NCBI RefSeq assembly: GCF_000003815.2
Contig: NW_023365791.1
Coordinates: 104,257 to 168,256, forward strand
DNA length: 64,000 nucleotides
Direction: 5' to 3'
Source of the DNA: Branchiostoma floridae
Taxonomy: Eukaryota; Chordata; Leptocardii; Amphioxiformes; Branchiostomatidae
Shown one piece after another: positions 34,690-45,755 of this stretch. Both the position numbers and the translations under genes were made by a program. Below the pieces are notes generated by a model. The model made no database searches, was not told the DNA's origin, and was given only the letters and a program-made list of their open reading frames with translations. Positions within the stretch are counted from its first letter, which is position 1. Each line of letters opens with the position of its first letter.

Positions 34690-37667
34690 CTACTTAGGCG
34701 CGGATGGCAATTCATCAGGTACGTTCATTTCATCTAGTATGTCTTTTGCAGAATTGTGGCTCTTTTTATCCGTCTTTTTCCCTTTCTTTTTTATTTCTGG
34801 AAGAGGTGGAGATGGAAGGTTGTCTACTTTTTCTTCTTGTAAAGGTGGAGGTGGAGGGGTGTCTACTTTAGGTGGAGGGGGAAGGTTTTCTTCTTTTTCC
34901 TTTGGTATGGATGGACGTGGAAGGTTGTCTACTTTAGGTGGGGGTGGAAGGTCGCCTTCTGTTCCTTCTGTATCCGTGACATCATTCTCTGATTCCCCCC
35001 TGATTTCGGCGTTCCGTCTCATTATAAACTTAGTGTTCCAGTCCTCGAACTGCAGTTTCAGTTCCTCGCACGTTCTCTGGTGTACCATGAAACCAGTCGT
35101 CCACTTCCCCGCCGGTATGGACAGTTTGGCGATCGTTTCCTCGGTCTCAATCTGCCGACAGTACTCGGCGACCTCGATGTTGACCTCTCGGTAGTAGCTG
35201 ACCTCTTCAAGAAACTCCGGTCCGAGACCCTTGATGGTTTTCCACAGCGTTTGGTTGAAGAAGTCGTACAGCTGGAAGTCTATTTTGTTTATCATCTTTA
35301 GGTTGGAAAGCTGACGACTTCCCATAGGTATGTCCTTATAGCTGTATTAAACACATGGAAAAAAAGCTATCATGGTTTGTAAGGAAGCTCATTGAAGCTC
35401 ACCACTAGAAAATTCAACACAATTGCACAACCGTAGTTGACGTAAAGTCATTCTAGCCTAACAGGCACTAACTTCCCTTAATCAATAAACTATATACCAT
35501 CAAGGAGGTTAAATCAAGACTTGATTTTAACCTCCTTGATACCATTGATACAGTTTACCACTAAATTCCCCAGCTTCAACTGTATGTCTTTACATAAGCC
35601 ATTAATTTCGTCTATTCTTTTATTCTATTTATTTATTGAATGTTCAAACAGCCATTCAAAGACCCATTCAACTCTGTCTAGTTGTTTTTCGAGGGGCCCA
35701 ATCAACAGAAACATGAAATTATCATCATGTTATTACAACGTATGTGTGTAATAAAAATGAATACAGTACCGGTAACGCTTAACGGTCTGGTCCTGGACCT
35801 GATCCTCCTGACCTGAAATATACCTGGACCTGAATTTTCTGTACCAGTACTCAGCCCTAGCTCCTAACTCTTAACAGATAAGGGTATGCAGACAATCTTC
35901 CATGCCCCCCCCCCTCACCTGTAAGTGGTAACAGCCTTGTCCAGGTACAGTATATCCCGCAGCTCCCAGCACATGACGCGCCGCAGCAGCACCAGCGACT
36001 CCGACAGGTGCTCCAGGATCACCATCATACCGAAGTCACGGGTGATGTTCCTGAAATTTTCTATCATAGATAAGACAAGATTACGTTGATGTTATCATCA
36101 GTCCATTAAATCTATAAATATCGAGACATATCTTTTTTTTCAACTTTTTTTTTGATTGTTCGAAATTTCAAACAGTTCATTTTTCTATTATTTAAAGTGT
36201 AAAAAAAATCATATCTAAAAGAGGGCAGTCATGCAGTTTCCTTCGAAATATTTAGGAATATTCATAGCAAAATTATAATTATTTGTCAATAATTGGAAAA
36301 TATTACAAACGTTAGAGAAAAAAAACTGCAGTGAGTTGGAATTGGCTCTATATACCATTACAGTAAAAGACACAATTTGGCCTAAACATAAAGCAGATTC
36401 TTATCTATTGTGTGAAAAACAATTATCATTCAGTTACTATTCATTACCCTTTTTAATGATCTATGTTTATCTACAATTTACTACAATTGTTGTTGTTCAA
36501 TCGCATAATATAATGACATTCTTGCTGTTTTCTTTTTTGACAGTTCTCACCGAGTGATTTTGGCTGGTCGAAGTCTGTTCCCGGTCCGAAGCCGAGGTCC
36601 CGCGCCTGCGCAGACATCCTGACAGACGTGACGAACTGTGTCTCACCGATCCCGCCCTTCTTGTCGGTCAGAGCCGAGGGGTTCTGTGCGATACAAGCAA
36701 GGCTCGAAGTTGTAAACATCATTTAACTGAATTTGAGATGATGTACTTTTATCGATTCATTCGCATGGAATTTTATAATTACTACATTATGTATTATGAT
36801 AGCCTCTGCCGTTTCATCCGGAAATGGACAATACTTGCGCTGTTGCAAAATGAAATATTGATGATAAAACGCACCAACCGTATTCAAATTCTATATGAAA
36901 CTAGCAAAAACCTGATCATTTCAAGGTCTAACTCTAAGCAAGACCTGCCCACATGCAAAATATCAAGACAATCCATTCAGGCCTTTTCAAGTTACCGTAC
37001 GTGTTCACAGTGGACGGACCCAAACGTTCCTATTGAAAATTTGAAGTTTCATGGAGGTAATAAATTGTTTAACATCGTGTTTATTAGCCAATGTTTGTAA
37101 CGGCATTGATGACAATTGGTTTGCAATCCAAATTGAGCCTTGTTCCCAAAGTAGCATGGTCCCTGAAGATGTCAACATGATTCAATGGGCGTTTCATAAG
37201 ATATAACACACCAAAGGTACACATACCTTGAGTATCTTGCTGGCCTGGTTCTTGCCAGTGATGCCGAGCACTTTCCCGACGTCGTAATAATGGAACATGG
37301 ACTTGAAGTGGTTCTCTGGGTTCCGCAGGATGCTGAAGTAGGAGGTGTCCGGGGGCATGACGTCATGTACCTTCCACTTATACGTCATCCCGTGGACGAT
37401 GACGTTGTACCCGCCATCTGCCCAGGGTAGGTCGTCAAAGGTGGCACCCGAGTCTTTGATCCATTTCAGTTCCAACCCTTCGAAGGCATAACAAATAGAT
37501 GTCGTGGATGAATTATATTTGAATATCGTTTACCTGGATGTTTGACCTTCCTAAACGATGTCGTGCGAATGATTAGAAAAAAGATATATTCCTTCAAGCA
37601 GGCATAGCTTTTTCTTGGACCGGAGTGCAGAGTCATATATAATCTGTATAGACTGACAGCAGTAGTT

Positions 37668-37707
<40 letters not shown>

Positions 37708-39172
37708 AAGTATATAGACCAAGAGGACTGCAAAGGAGGGAGTAGTATACAGTCTACAGTGAATGAAGAACATCATTTAAAAATGGATACCATGTGCATG
37801 AGACCATGAGTATAGCAAAGGGGAACGCAGTCGTACCATTTCTGGGCAGTATAACATGTAGGTGGTGGTTGTAGGCGTAACGCATCAACATGCACTGTAT
37901 GGTAGTGGAGCCCGCGCGATTCACCTGGACAAGGGGGACAGAAAATATCACATAAACTCGACAAAATTTAACATCCTTTTTTTTAAGAATTACAAGCTTT
38001 TTTTTATCAAACGCAAGTTGAAAAGATGTCAACTATTTTCTTATCTTCTTATATTTCGTCAGGATTATAAATAATGATTGTACCGATCTTCGTTCATGTA
38101 CAAGCCAGATATATGCTCACATTTGAATAGAAAGAAGCCCTTCGCTGGAGATACAAAATGTTGAAAACAGTTGTAACTTGTCGAAAGTTGATGACAGGAA
38201 AGAACACAAAGAGAAGAAAATCACCTCTATGAAGACGAAGTTGTTCTTAGGATGATCGCAGGACGGCGCTGTTCTCCAGGTTATGCTAAAGATGCCGATG
38301 ATGAAGATAATAGAAAAGTTACTTGCAATATGAACTACTGGATATCGATATCGACCTTATGTGCTTTCCATATACACGCCTGTCTCTCTCTCTCTGTGTG
38401 TGTGTGTTCTGTTGTTTTGAAATATCAGCATGTCGATAGCCTATTCAGAAAATACGTATAAATTAATCTCCAAGCAGATCCTACGGTGCCATAAGATAGT
38501 ATCAAAGCTGGCCAAGGAGTGTAGCCGGCTAAGGGAGTCAAACGGGCACCGGGAGTTTGATACTATACATAACTCACCGTGGATCTGGTTCGAGATTACG
38601 TATAAATGGTATCTTCAGGCATTGTCACAAAGGCCGGCTAATATCTTATAGGATGACAGCCGGATTGTCAGCCGGATTTTCCATTCAGAGCTCTCGCTGT
38701 ATGAAGCCAAAATCTCACGTACATCCGTTGCAGGCTTTGCATTTGTACCCACTGGCAGGTACACCTTTCAAGGCCCCATAGGTCGTTGCTAGCGGAAGCA
38801 CTACATGTATATGTATAACCCTGGCTGTGTTTTTCTCTTGGCTAAAATGAAGTTAAATTGTCACGTACATCTGTTGCATACTCTGCATCTGTACCCTGGT
38901 GCACCTGTAGGTGCTATAGGTCGGTTTGATATATGTACAGCTTTGGCTATGTATTTCTCTCGTCTAAAATGAAATCAAATTGTCACGTACATCTGTTGCA
39001 TGCTCTGCATTTGTACCCCGGTGCCCTGGGCCTGGGCCTGTGCCTGGCCCTCGGTCTGCTCCCCGACCTGCTGCTTCCTGCCGATGGGATACTCGTACAC
39101 CAGCAGCATGAACGCCACGATAACCAACAGTACCGCCACGCTCTGCAACAGTAGCATCTTCTTCCTATCCAT
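34690..39172 (-). CDS. Gal-3-O-sulfotransferase-like (galactosylceramide sulfotransferase family)
   Basis: The family transfers sulfate from PAPS to the 3-OH of galactose in glycolipids or glycans in the Golgi. Minus-strand exons: 38987-39172, 38225-38285, 37837-37924, 37227-37477, 36551-36683, 35919-36060 and 34690-35341. All joins are in phase except the first (phase 0 to 2), where a small exon is missing or misplaced. The start GCCATGG at 39172 leads to a signal-anchor (MLLLQSVAVLLVIVAFMLLV) and a Gln-rich stem. The cofactor loop reads FIEVNRAGSTT; relatives usually have HKTA[S/G]ST, so the loop lysine is replaced. The 3'-phosphate site SILRNPENHFKSMFHYY is intact. VILEHLSESLVLLRR and the ending LGPEFLEEV...EVAEYCRQ match the family. 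An unusual C-terminal extension repeats LPPPPKVDNLP-type units before a basic KKKGKKTDKK stretch. Repeats and MITEs fill the introns. Confidence 0.82.
35500..35539. mobile_element. 40 bp hairpin element with 5 bp duplication
   Basis: TCAAGGAGGTTAAATCAAG folds perfectly onto CTTGATTTTAACCTCCTTGA apart from one base. The flanks are TACCA on both sides. It lies in the sulfotransferase intron between exons 36060-35919 and 35341. Almost the whole element is inverted repeat. Confidence 0.65.
37661..37710. repeat. (GTA)n microsatellite
   Basis: About 16 near-perfect trinucleotide units in a sulfotransferase intron. It generates a poly-Tyr frame on the minus strand that is not a gene. Confidence 0.95.
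38464..38598. mobile_element. Mutator-like MITE, TAATCTCC end type
   Basis: The 135 bp element begins TAATCTCCAAGCAGATCC and ends GATCTGGTTCGAGATTA. The flanks are CGTATAAAT on both sides, a perfect 9 bp duplication. The interior matches the element at 30469 (gtatcaaagctggccaagga). It lies in the sulfotransferase gene between exons 1 and 2. Confidence 0.9.
38715..39030. repeat. Three-copy repeat carrying the end of sulfotransferase exon 1
   Basis: The last ~35 coding bases of exon 1 (VQMQSMQQMY) plus its donor and adjacent intron recur at 38872-38912 and 38716-38755. The third copy can be read VQMQSLQRMY and keeps a GTGAGA donor. One of the extra copies may be a mini-exon; phases do not settle this. 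Confidence 0.7.
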
Positions 39173-39454
39173 GGCGAACTTAGGTTGGCTCAACCTCGGC
39201 CTGGAAAAAGTAGTGTGGCATTTACATCAAGTACTGCCCCGTTTCTTTGTCAGTTTCAACATAAGTCTTCATCCCAGGACGATGCAGCCAATGGGAAAGT
39301 TTCTGACAGCGGATTTTCTATAGGGTTTGTATCTGTGTTCTATAGCCGACCTTCAGCGTAACAGCAGGTATGTGGCGTCAGCTGGGTATGTAGAAAAGGT
39401 ACTACAGTAGAAGCCGCTTAATTGCACACCCAATTTGCCAGTGCATTTCGTGCA

Positions 39455-39780
39455 ATTATCCGAATGGTAGTAGGTAAAGGCAAGGAGGGTGAAAGTCCTT
39501 CTTTCACTTCTTGGTAAAGGTAAGTCCCATAGCCCCGATTTTATGAGGACATAGGGACAGTGGGTCGTTATCCAATTTGACTAGGGCACTGTATTTGAAG
39601 GAGGGGCCCACCCCTCTCCCTTTACCACTTTTTACCTCCCCACCAAAGTCACGTAGCCATTTTACACCCGGGTGGAGTGACGGTCGTGTATAGTGCCTTT
39701 CCTAGGAACACAGCGTCTGGTCAGGAATGCGAACTCTCGACATTGTGTCCGCTAGCATAGCCACTCGACGATGTGTAAGT
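39455..39780. repeat. Possible dispersed SINE-like repeat
   Basis: The composition (aaggtaagtcccatagcccc, cgggtggagtgacggtcgtg, gcgaactctcgacattgtgt) differs from its surroundings. The last part resembles a degraded tRNA-type B box on the minus strand. No second copy is in the window, so this rests on appearance. Confidence 0.3.
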
Positions 39781-41712
39781 TACATAACTACATCGAGCTA
39801 CCTGTCACGTCCTATCATATAAAGCATAGGCTTGAACAATCTTGTGACTTTATGGTTTTGACCGGCGAACGCCAGTGCCAAGTTACATTAAAGCTTCATG
39901 ACCTAGTCATAGTCTTCGTATACAGCACGGTAAAAAAACAGGAACCTAAATGAATTTCATTCCCGACTACAAAGTATACACTACAGAAACAACACCAGAC
40001 AGTGCATGCAAAGCTATATAGTGGAAACATGCCTCCCGGCGCTACAATCACTCTCACACCCACCTATTTAAGGGGCCTTGCATCATGTTGACATTTAACA
40101 CAAGTCGTCCGCGACGCTACGGGGTCTTGCATTCGGGGATTCAAAGAACATAGAGTTAGTTTGTATCCGTCATACAATTACGGTGTTTGTGATTCGTATA
40201 GTCGGATGACTGTACCACCATATTTTCATCGCTACAGCATAATCCAAGGATATGAAATATTGGATACCAGTCTTTCGCCCCAAGTACGTGATGACCTTTC
40301 AGAAGTATGACGTAAGAAGACACGTTTGCCAACTCTAGTCTGAGCAGCAAGAATGTTGAAGAAGAACAGCCATACGTTGTTGTTATTTAAAGACCGAGCC
40401 CACAAACTTATATAAAGACAGCAGTGAAACTTCTAGCATTCAGTCTTATTCACAACGTTTGCGTAAGCTCATTGAGAACGTAACAGACAACGTACTTACA
40501 TTGAACGAACAATCAGAACACAGCAGTAGAGTAGAATCTGTAGTGTACATAGGCGGTGCTCAATGTGCAGTGACCCCAGCATGGTTGGTAATTACTATAA
40601 GGATCATCTGACTTTGTTGTATGGCAGGTTTGTTTCAAGGACTGACCTCGTATGGGTCAGTGCAGTTCTAGCTGTTTTATGGTCGTTACAGGGGGCGCTG
40701 CTGATACGTCACAGCAAATAGAAACAGCAACAAATATTTTCAATATCTCGGAGTGGGCTCATCGAATTTGCTACCAATTATCTACCAACGAACTGTTGAA
40801 CACAGAACTGGAAATTTGATGAAAATCGTACTCACAGAAGGAGACTCTGGGACAAGAACCATAAATAACGTGATTTTAATTGAACAGACCAAGACCACAC
40901 CGCGATATGTTAAAGCAGCCAGAAAGTTATCAATCATTTCCATCGAATCCATCTATACATTGTATTATGTTTCATATACATGATCAGTTGTCGTGGTATT
41001 GTATCAAAGTTAGATTGTGACATTAATATCTGTAATCATTTCAATAGTAGCACTTATTTGCAATATATAGGAAATCTGCTGTACTCTGTACTCCGTTCTT
41101 GCAAACTGCACGGATATTTATAGACAACGCCTGTCAACATACTTAGTAACAAATGTATCACAGATATTCTTCTAACCATTCGCTGCCCATTCTTCATCAC
41201 ACATTTTGAATTCTTAGTAACTAAAACAAACGTTTCTAACGCAAAATATACACTCGTCTTGACAAGGCTATCCCTGCTTCACATGAATTCTTGACTTCCT
41301 CGGAACAAAGACAAACATATCATACATATCCCCGTTTCTTCCTTCTATCACTTTTTTTATAATCGAACGTCTACCGGTAGTGCAATGCTAAACTTTCTTC
41401 CAAAACAAATGTTTACACGGATCAAATTTACAACGAAAACTGTCGCCTTCTTCAGGATCAATACTGATAACCAATCCCTTTAGGACGTAAACTCGCGAGA
41501 CTTACAGACACGTCTTATCAACAGGTGATCTTGCGGATAAGTGGCGTCAGCAATTGATCAAACGTGCCAGGGAGTGACTAAATTTAATATCTATCTGCGT
41601 ATTTCTTTCATACACTTGTACATCCTCATCATGACTTCCATGTGATATTTTCGTTGATATTTCCTTTTCATAATTCTGGTCAAACTCTCTTGAGACGATG
41701 AGGTAGAGCTGG
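39781..41712. other. No gene recognised; likely sulfotransferase 5' region
   Basis: A strong acceptor (tttttccag) lies just upstream of the sulfotransferase start codon at 39172, so a 5' untranslated exon should lie somewhere above about 39.2 kb on the minus strand. No coding frame is supported here. Confidence 0.4.
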
Positions 41713-43295
41713 TTACAGCGAGGTTTGGGATCGGTGCTGGGAGTTAGCCGTGGGAGGGGGGTAGGGGATCTGAACTTCCTCCGTCGGAGGGTAGGGGAAG
41801 GTCCCGCGGGGTGGGTAGGAGTTCCGCCGCTCTTCTTTAGCCGTCTCTACGTTAACGTTGGGCGGGATTCTGGCCGGCTCCGAGGCGCTGGTTCTCATGG
41901 TCCGTAATGGGTAGATGGCGGGGCCTTCCATACCTACTACAATGGGGAATAAAAGAAGGCGATATGACGATATAGTTTTGTAACGTTACGCAAAGGGCAA
42001 TCAACATACCGTGACCGGACAGGACAAGTGTTTTTTTTTTCATTTGCACATAAAAATATGAAGGCATGGACAAGTCATATTTAGGCCATGTTGATTTCAT
42101 TATATCGATGACATCCTCTTGGAACCCCAAAACTGATTGCCAGCGTACGAATAAAAAAGTTGGGCAAAAAAATCTGCCTTCAGTATGAAATCTAAGTAGT
42201 CAGAAAGGTTGAACGAACGACTAAACACGCTGAGTGATTTATACCAAACACTAGAGTTTCATTTTAATTTGTTCTTTCACATTTTCTTTGACGATGGAAT
42301 TTACTTTGGCTTTCTATGACATGAAATCCATATCTTCAACTTAAATTTACGGCATACAAATGTTCATTTTGTGCGATTTAGAGTGATTCAAAACTTTTTA
42401 TTTTATTTTTGCAAATTTTGTCATCCATATGATAAAATTAACATGGCCTTACGAGAATTTAAGATCTATAGAAATATGCATTGATCAGAAGGCAGGCACT
42501 TACTCTCAATAGGCATGTCCCGGTTGGGGTGCTTCATCCTGTAGAGCCAGCAGTAGGGGAAGAAGAAACAGCACAGGACAGTGACGGACAGCACTAGTAC
42601 CATCGCGGCAAACGCTATGGCAAAATACGCTCCACCACTGCAGGGAAACAACAACAATACACTCACCATATACAGTAGGGATGCATTGTGCATAATTATA
42701 AGTGATATACGATCATAAACTTAAGATCGTATATCTGTTACTAATACATGATTGTATACTTCTCTGTTGCGAAAGGTGACAAAACTTTGATAAAAAACTT
42801 TGAAAACGAAGTATAGTATAAATCTCGCTTTCTGTCCATCCATCTTTCCATCCATCCATCCATCCATCCATTCAACCATCCATCCATCCATCCATCCATC
42901 TTCCCTCCATCTCTCCCTAAAACCCTCCGTAACTTCCTCCCTCCCTCCCTAAAACCCTCCCTTCCTTCCATCCTTCCTCCCATCCTCCCTCCTATCCTCC
43001 CTCTCATCCTTCCTCCTATCCTTCCTCCCTTCCATCCTTCCCTCCCTCCACCCTTTCATTCCTTTTTCCACCCCTCCACTCTCCCTCCGTCCACCCCCGA
43101 TGTTGATGTCCCACCTGAGGTTGATGTCTGACGGGGCGACGTCCGCCTCCTTGAAGGGACAGCAGTACCTGAAGGTGCTGGTGCCGCAGCAGTACAGCCA
43201 CGTGCTCAGCCCGTCCGAGCTCTCGTGCATGGGGCAGTGGAAGGACTCCCGATGCCGGCCCATGGCGGTGTCATAGTAACCCTCACACTGCTCTC
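41713..43295 (-). CDS. Shisa-like cysteine-rich membrane protein, 5' exon not found (Shisa-like C)
   Basis: Minus-strand exons: 43115-43295 (Cys-rich), 42504-42637 (transmembrane) and 41713-41933 (tail). The GT-AG joins have phases 2 and 1, as in the paralogues at 27-31 and 45-48 kb. The ectodomain shows [20 protein letters not shown] and [15 protein letters not shown], the clearest Shisa signature in the window. The helix is [18 protein letters not shown] followed by CCFFFPYC. The tail is Pro/Tyr-rich ([20 protein letters not shown]) but has no strict PPxY. A phase-1 signal-peptide exon is required upstream. A candidate signal-like stretch starts at 45488 (MIRVAILVCVTLLSFV), but it lacks a usable GT donor. 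It probably shares a divergent promoter region with the gene starting at 45756. Confidence 0.83.
42084..42448. mobile_element. PIF/Harbinger-type MITE with TTA duplication
   Basis: GGCCATGTTGATTTCATTAT pairs with ATAAAATTAACATGGCC, with TTA on both sides. It is the same family as 47562-48020. Relative to the host gene it lies in the same intron (transmembrane to tail) and has the same orientation. Confidence 0.85.
42835..43085. repeat. (CATC)n and pyrimidine-rich CCTTCCTCC tract
   Basis: A tetranucleotide run of CATC/CCAT units at 42835-42902 is followed by about 180 bases of CCTTCCTCC-like sequence. It lies in the intron just upstream of the transmembrane exon of Shisa-like C. The long Gly/Arg frames it generates are artefacts. 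Confidence 0.9.
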
Positions 43296-43376
43296 CTGGG
43301 AGGGAAAAACATCACCAGACATCGGCCATGTTTAACATTTGTGAAAAAAAAAAAAAACTTCATTGCACAACAATTA

Positions 43377-43570
43377 TACTCTCCAAGCAGAAGTTAGGCT
43401 CCGGCTGTTTTTTTTTGTCGTTTTATCGGGCTTTTTATTCTGTATTGTATCTTGTTTTGTCAAAACCTAACTGGCGAACTTCAAGAAAACGGGATACAAA
43501 AAATCCCGATAAAAGCGACTAAAATAACGTAAAAAAAAACAGCCGGAGCCTAACCTCTGCTTGGAGAGTA
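43377..43570. mobile_element. Mutator-like MITE, TACTCTCC end type
   Basis: The 194 bp element has ends TACTCTCCAAGCAGAAGTTA and TAACCTCTGCTTGGAGAGTA. The flanks are CAACAATTA and CAACAATTG, a 9 bp duplication with one mismatch. The long arms include GGCTCCGGCTGTTTTTTT. Confidence 0.9.
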
Positions 43571-44753
43571 CAACAATTGTACAAGGGACAAAGTATGGTG
43601 GTTACTGGTACATCACTACAGTTCCATGAGGTCACAAGAGTAAACAGTAGAGTATAGGATGGGAATGGTATTTTACAATCATTTGTTTGATTTCTAATGT
43701 CTAGACATTCCTTAATGTATTTTCCTATGTATACCACGCAGGGGTTGTCACATGAAACACGTATGGTTTATCTCCCAGCACGTTCCCCAGTGGTTTCCAC
43801 TTTTCTGGTGCATAAATATGCTGGTATTTTAGATTTTTCACATATCACGATCAAATATCTGCTCGGAGGATATGACACAGTAGTATTTACAAAATAGCTA
43901 CCCCAGTGCAACAACAGATGATAAGGGCTGGCCGTTTTGGTTTCGAGAATGATCCTGGTCCCTACTATTATACTTTCAGGATGTACAACTTGCACCTGCT
44001 GCGTTGATCATTCATTATATACTGTATATGACACAGTAGTAGGTACAATCTAGCTACACCAGTGCAACTAACAATGATAACGTTTAGAGAATCTACCAAC
44101 GTTATGGTTTGGAGAATAATCCTGGTCCCTACGATTACACTTTCAGGATGTACAAATTGCACCTGCTGCTTTCATTTATAGCACATTTCATCGTTCTGCC
44201 TAGCTGTATACTCTGGGTTCAAGTGATATCCCTATTCTATCCGGTGAAACTCGTACCACTAGTGATGCTCACTTTGGACTCTTAGCTATATATGATATGT
44301 ATGATGTGAGTATTCAGCCCCTCTCTGAACGCCATGGACTTGTCCCCAGTACAGCAACGCATTCTTGCCTGCGCCAGAATACAGACGCCGTCACAGATAT
44401 AGTATCATGTTATCTACAGACTGATGTCAGAGATATAACAACATGCCTCCAACAAGTTCGTCACTTACCGATATCAATTAGCTCCATATTTTCCCTACTT
44501 CAAAGCAACACCGTACTTGGTTTCAACTATGCTGTCCTTCTGGCTAACGTCTTATCTTGATTTGTCTACTCTATTCCATGGAAAGATTCAACGCATCTGT
44601 CCATTGCCGCATTTCAGCTTCAGTGGGGTAAAAATATCCTCCCGTGTCAGGGTTAGGGGCGGGTGTCACGTCGGGCGCTACCACTAGAGCGGATCGGACA
44701 GGGGTGGTACTGGGACAAATTTAGCCTCCCTGCCAGGATATGTTCGTTTGTTT

Positions 44754-44873
44754 TATTCTGTAAGTAAGAGGTTGGGTCGCGGGAATAAGTAGTGGCCGGA
44801 ATTTGTACTGGAGTGAGAAGATAAAAACCCGGCCACTACTAATCCTCGCGGCCCAACATCTGCTTGGAGAATA
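44754..44873. mobile_element. Mutator-like MITE, TATTCTCC end type, left end mutated
   Basis: The right end is CATCTGCTTGGAGAATA; the left end has drifted to TATTCTGTAAGTAAGAGGTT. Inner arms GGGTCGCGGG and CGCGGCCC, and GTAGTGGCCGG and CCGGCCACTAC, still pair. The flanks CGTTTGTTT and CGTTTGATT form a 9 bp duplication with one mismatch. Confidence 0.82.
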
Positions 44874-45755
44874 CGTTTGATTGTGCCAATGTAAATGGCT
44901 AAATATACCATTGACTTCCTAATTCAGTCAAATCAAATGACTTTTTAAAAGTTCAGTTTTAGTGCCAATGCATCAGGAAAGAATCCAAGAAAGTAAATGG
45001 CAGTTCAATTTATGATTAAGTGAGGTCGCTTCTGCAACTGCACCCACCCCAACTTTCTAGATCTCCTAGGCCCTTTCATGTCAAAACCAGCTACTGTTAA
45101 CGAGTGACAGATATTACAAATTGATGTCACCAGTCAAGAGCAACCATGCAAAATTGCGACAAAAAGTGTCAGTGCTCCAGACCTTTTTGTTGCAATCTGA
45201 GGGCATTATTAAACTAGAAAGTCAACATCTGCGCGAAAACGCAGAATGATTCCACGTAACCACTCGCCCCTAGTACTATACTATTAAGCTCGCCCTATGG
45301 TATTGCGTGTAAGTAGAAAAAAGATTGCTCATTGCACAGTAATAGCTTATGTCCAATCTAAGCTCAGATTGGCTACAAACGAAAGAGGAAGAGGAAAGAA
45401 AGAAAAGGAACATAACAACAAAACAATGTTTTCCTTGACGGACAAAACTTAATAATGTAACGCATACGAGGATTGCGACACGTATCATCACAGTACATCT
45501 TTAACAGGTCCACCTTTCACACCTGTCTTGTCTTGGTCCCCTGAGTGACAGATGATGCACCCATTATGCAAATCTCACCTGTGTGACGTCAGAGACAGGT
45601 GAGAATGGGTCATCGAACTAATGACAGGTCGTTTTTCCGGTTTCGTATCTGAACGACGACATCAATACACAAAGAACGAGACTACCACCGTGTTTGGTAG
45701 GGAGTTTTACCGAGCGTCAGTCCAGAAGAAGAAGTTTCCAGAAAAGGCTACTAAA

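Noticed and set aside
37551-37733. Poly-tyrosine reading frame
   Set aside because: Translation of a (GTA)n microsatellite.
42741-43201. Gly/Arg-rich minus-strand frames
   Set aside because: Translation of CATC and CCTTCC repeats; only the part overlapping the Cys-rich exon of the Shisa-like gene is coding.
45276-45491. Signal-peptide-like frame as first exon of the Shisa-like gene at 41.7-43.3 kb
   Set aside because: No GT donor in the required phase follows the hydrophobic stretch, so it is kept only as an open question.
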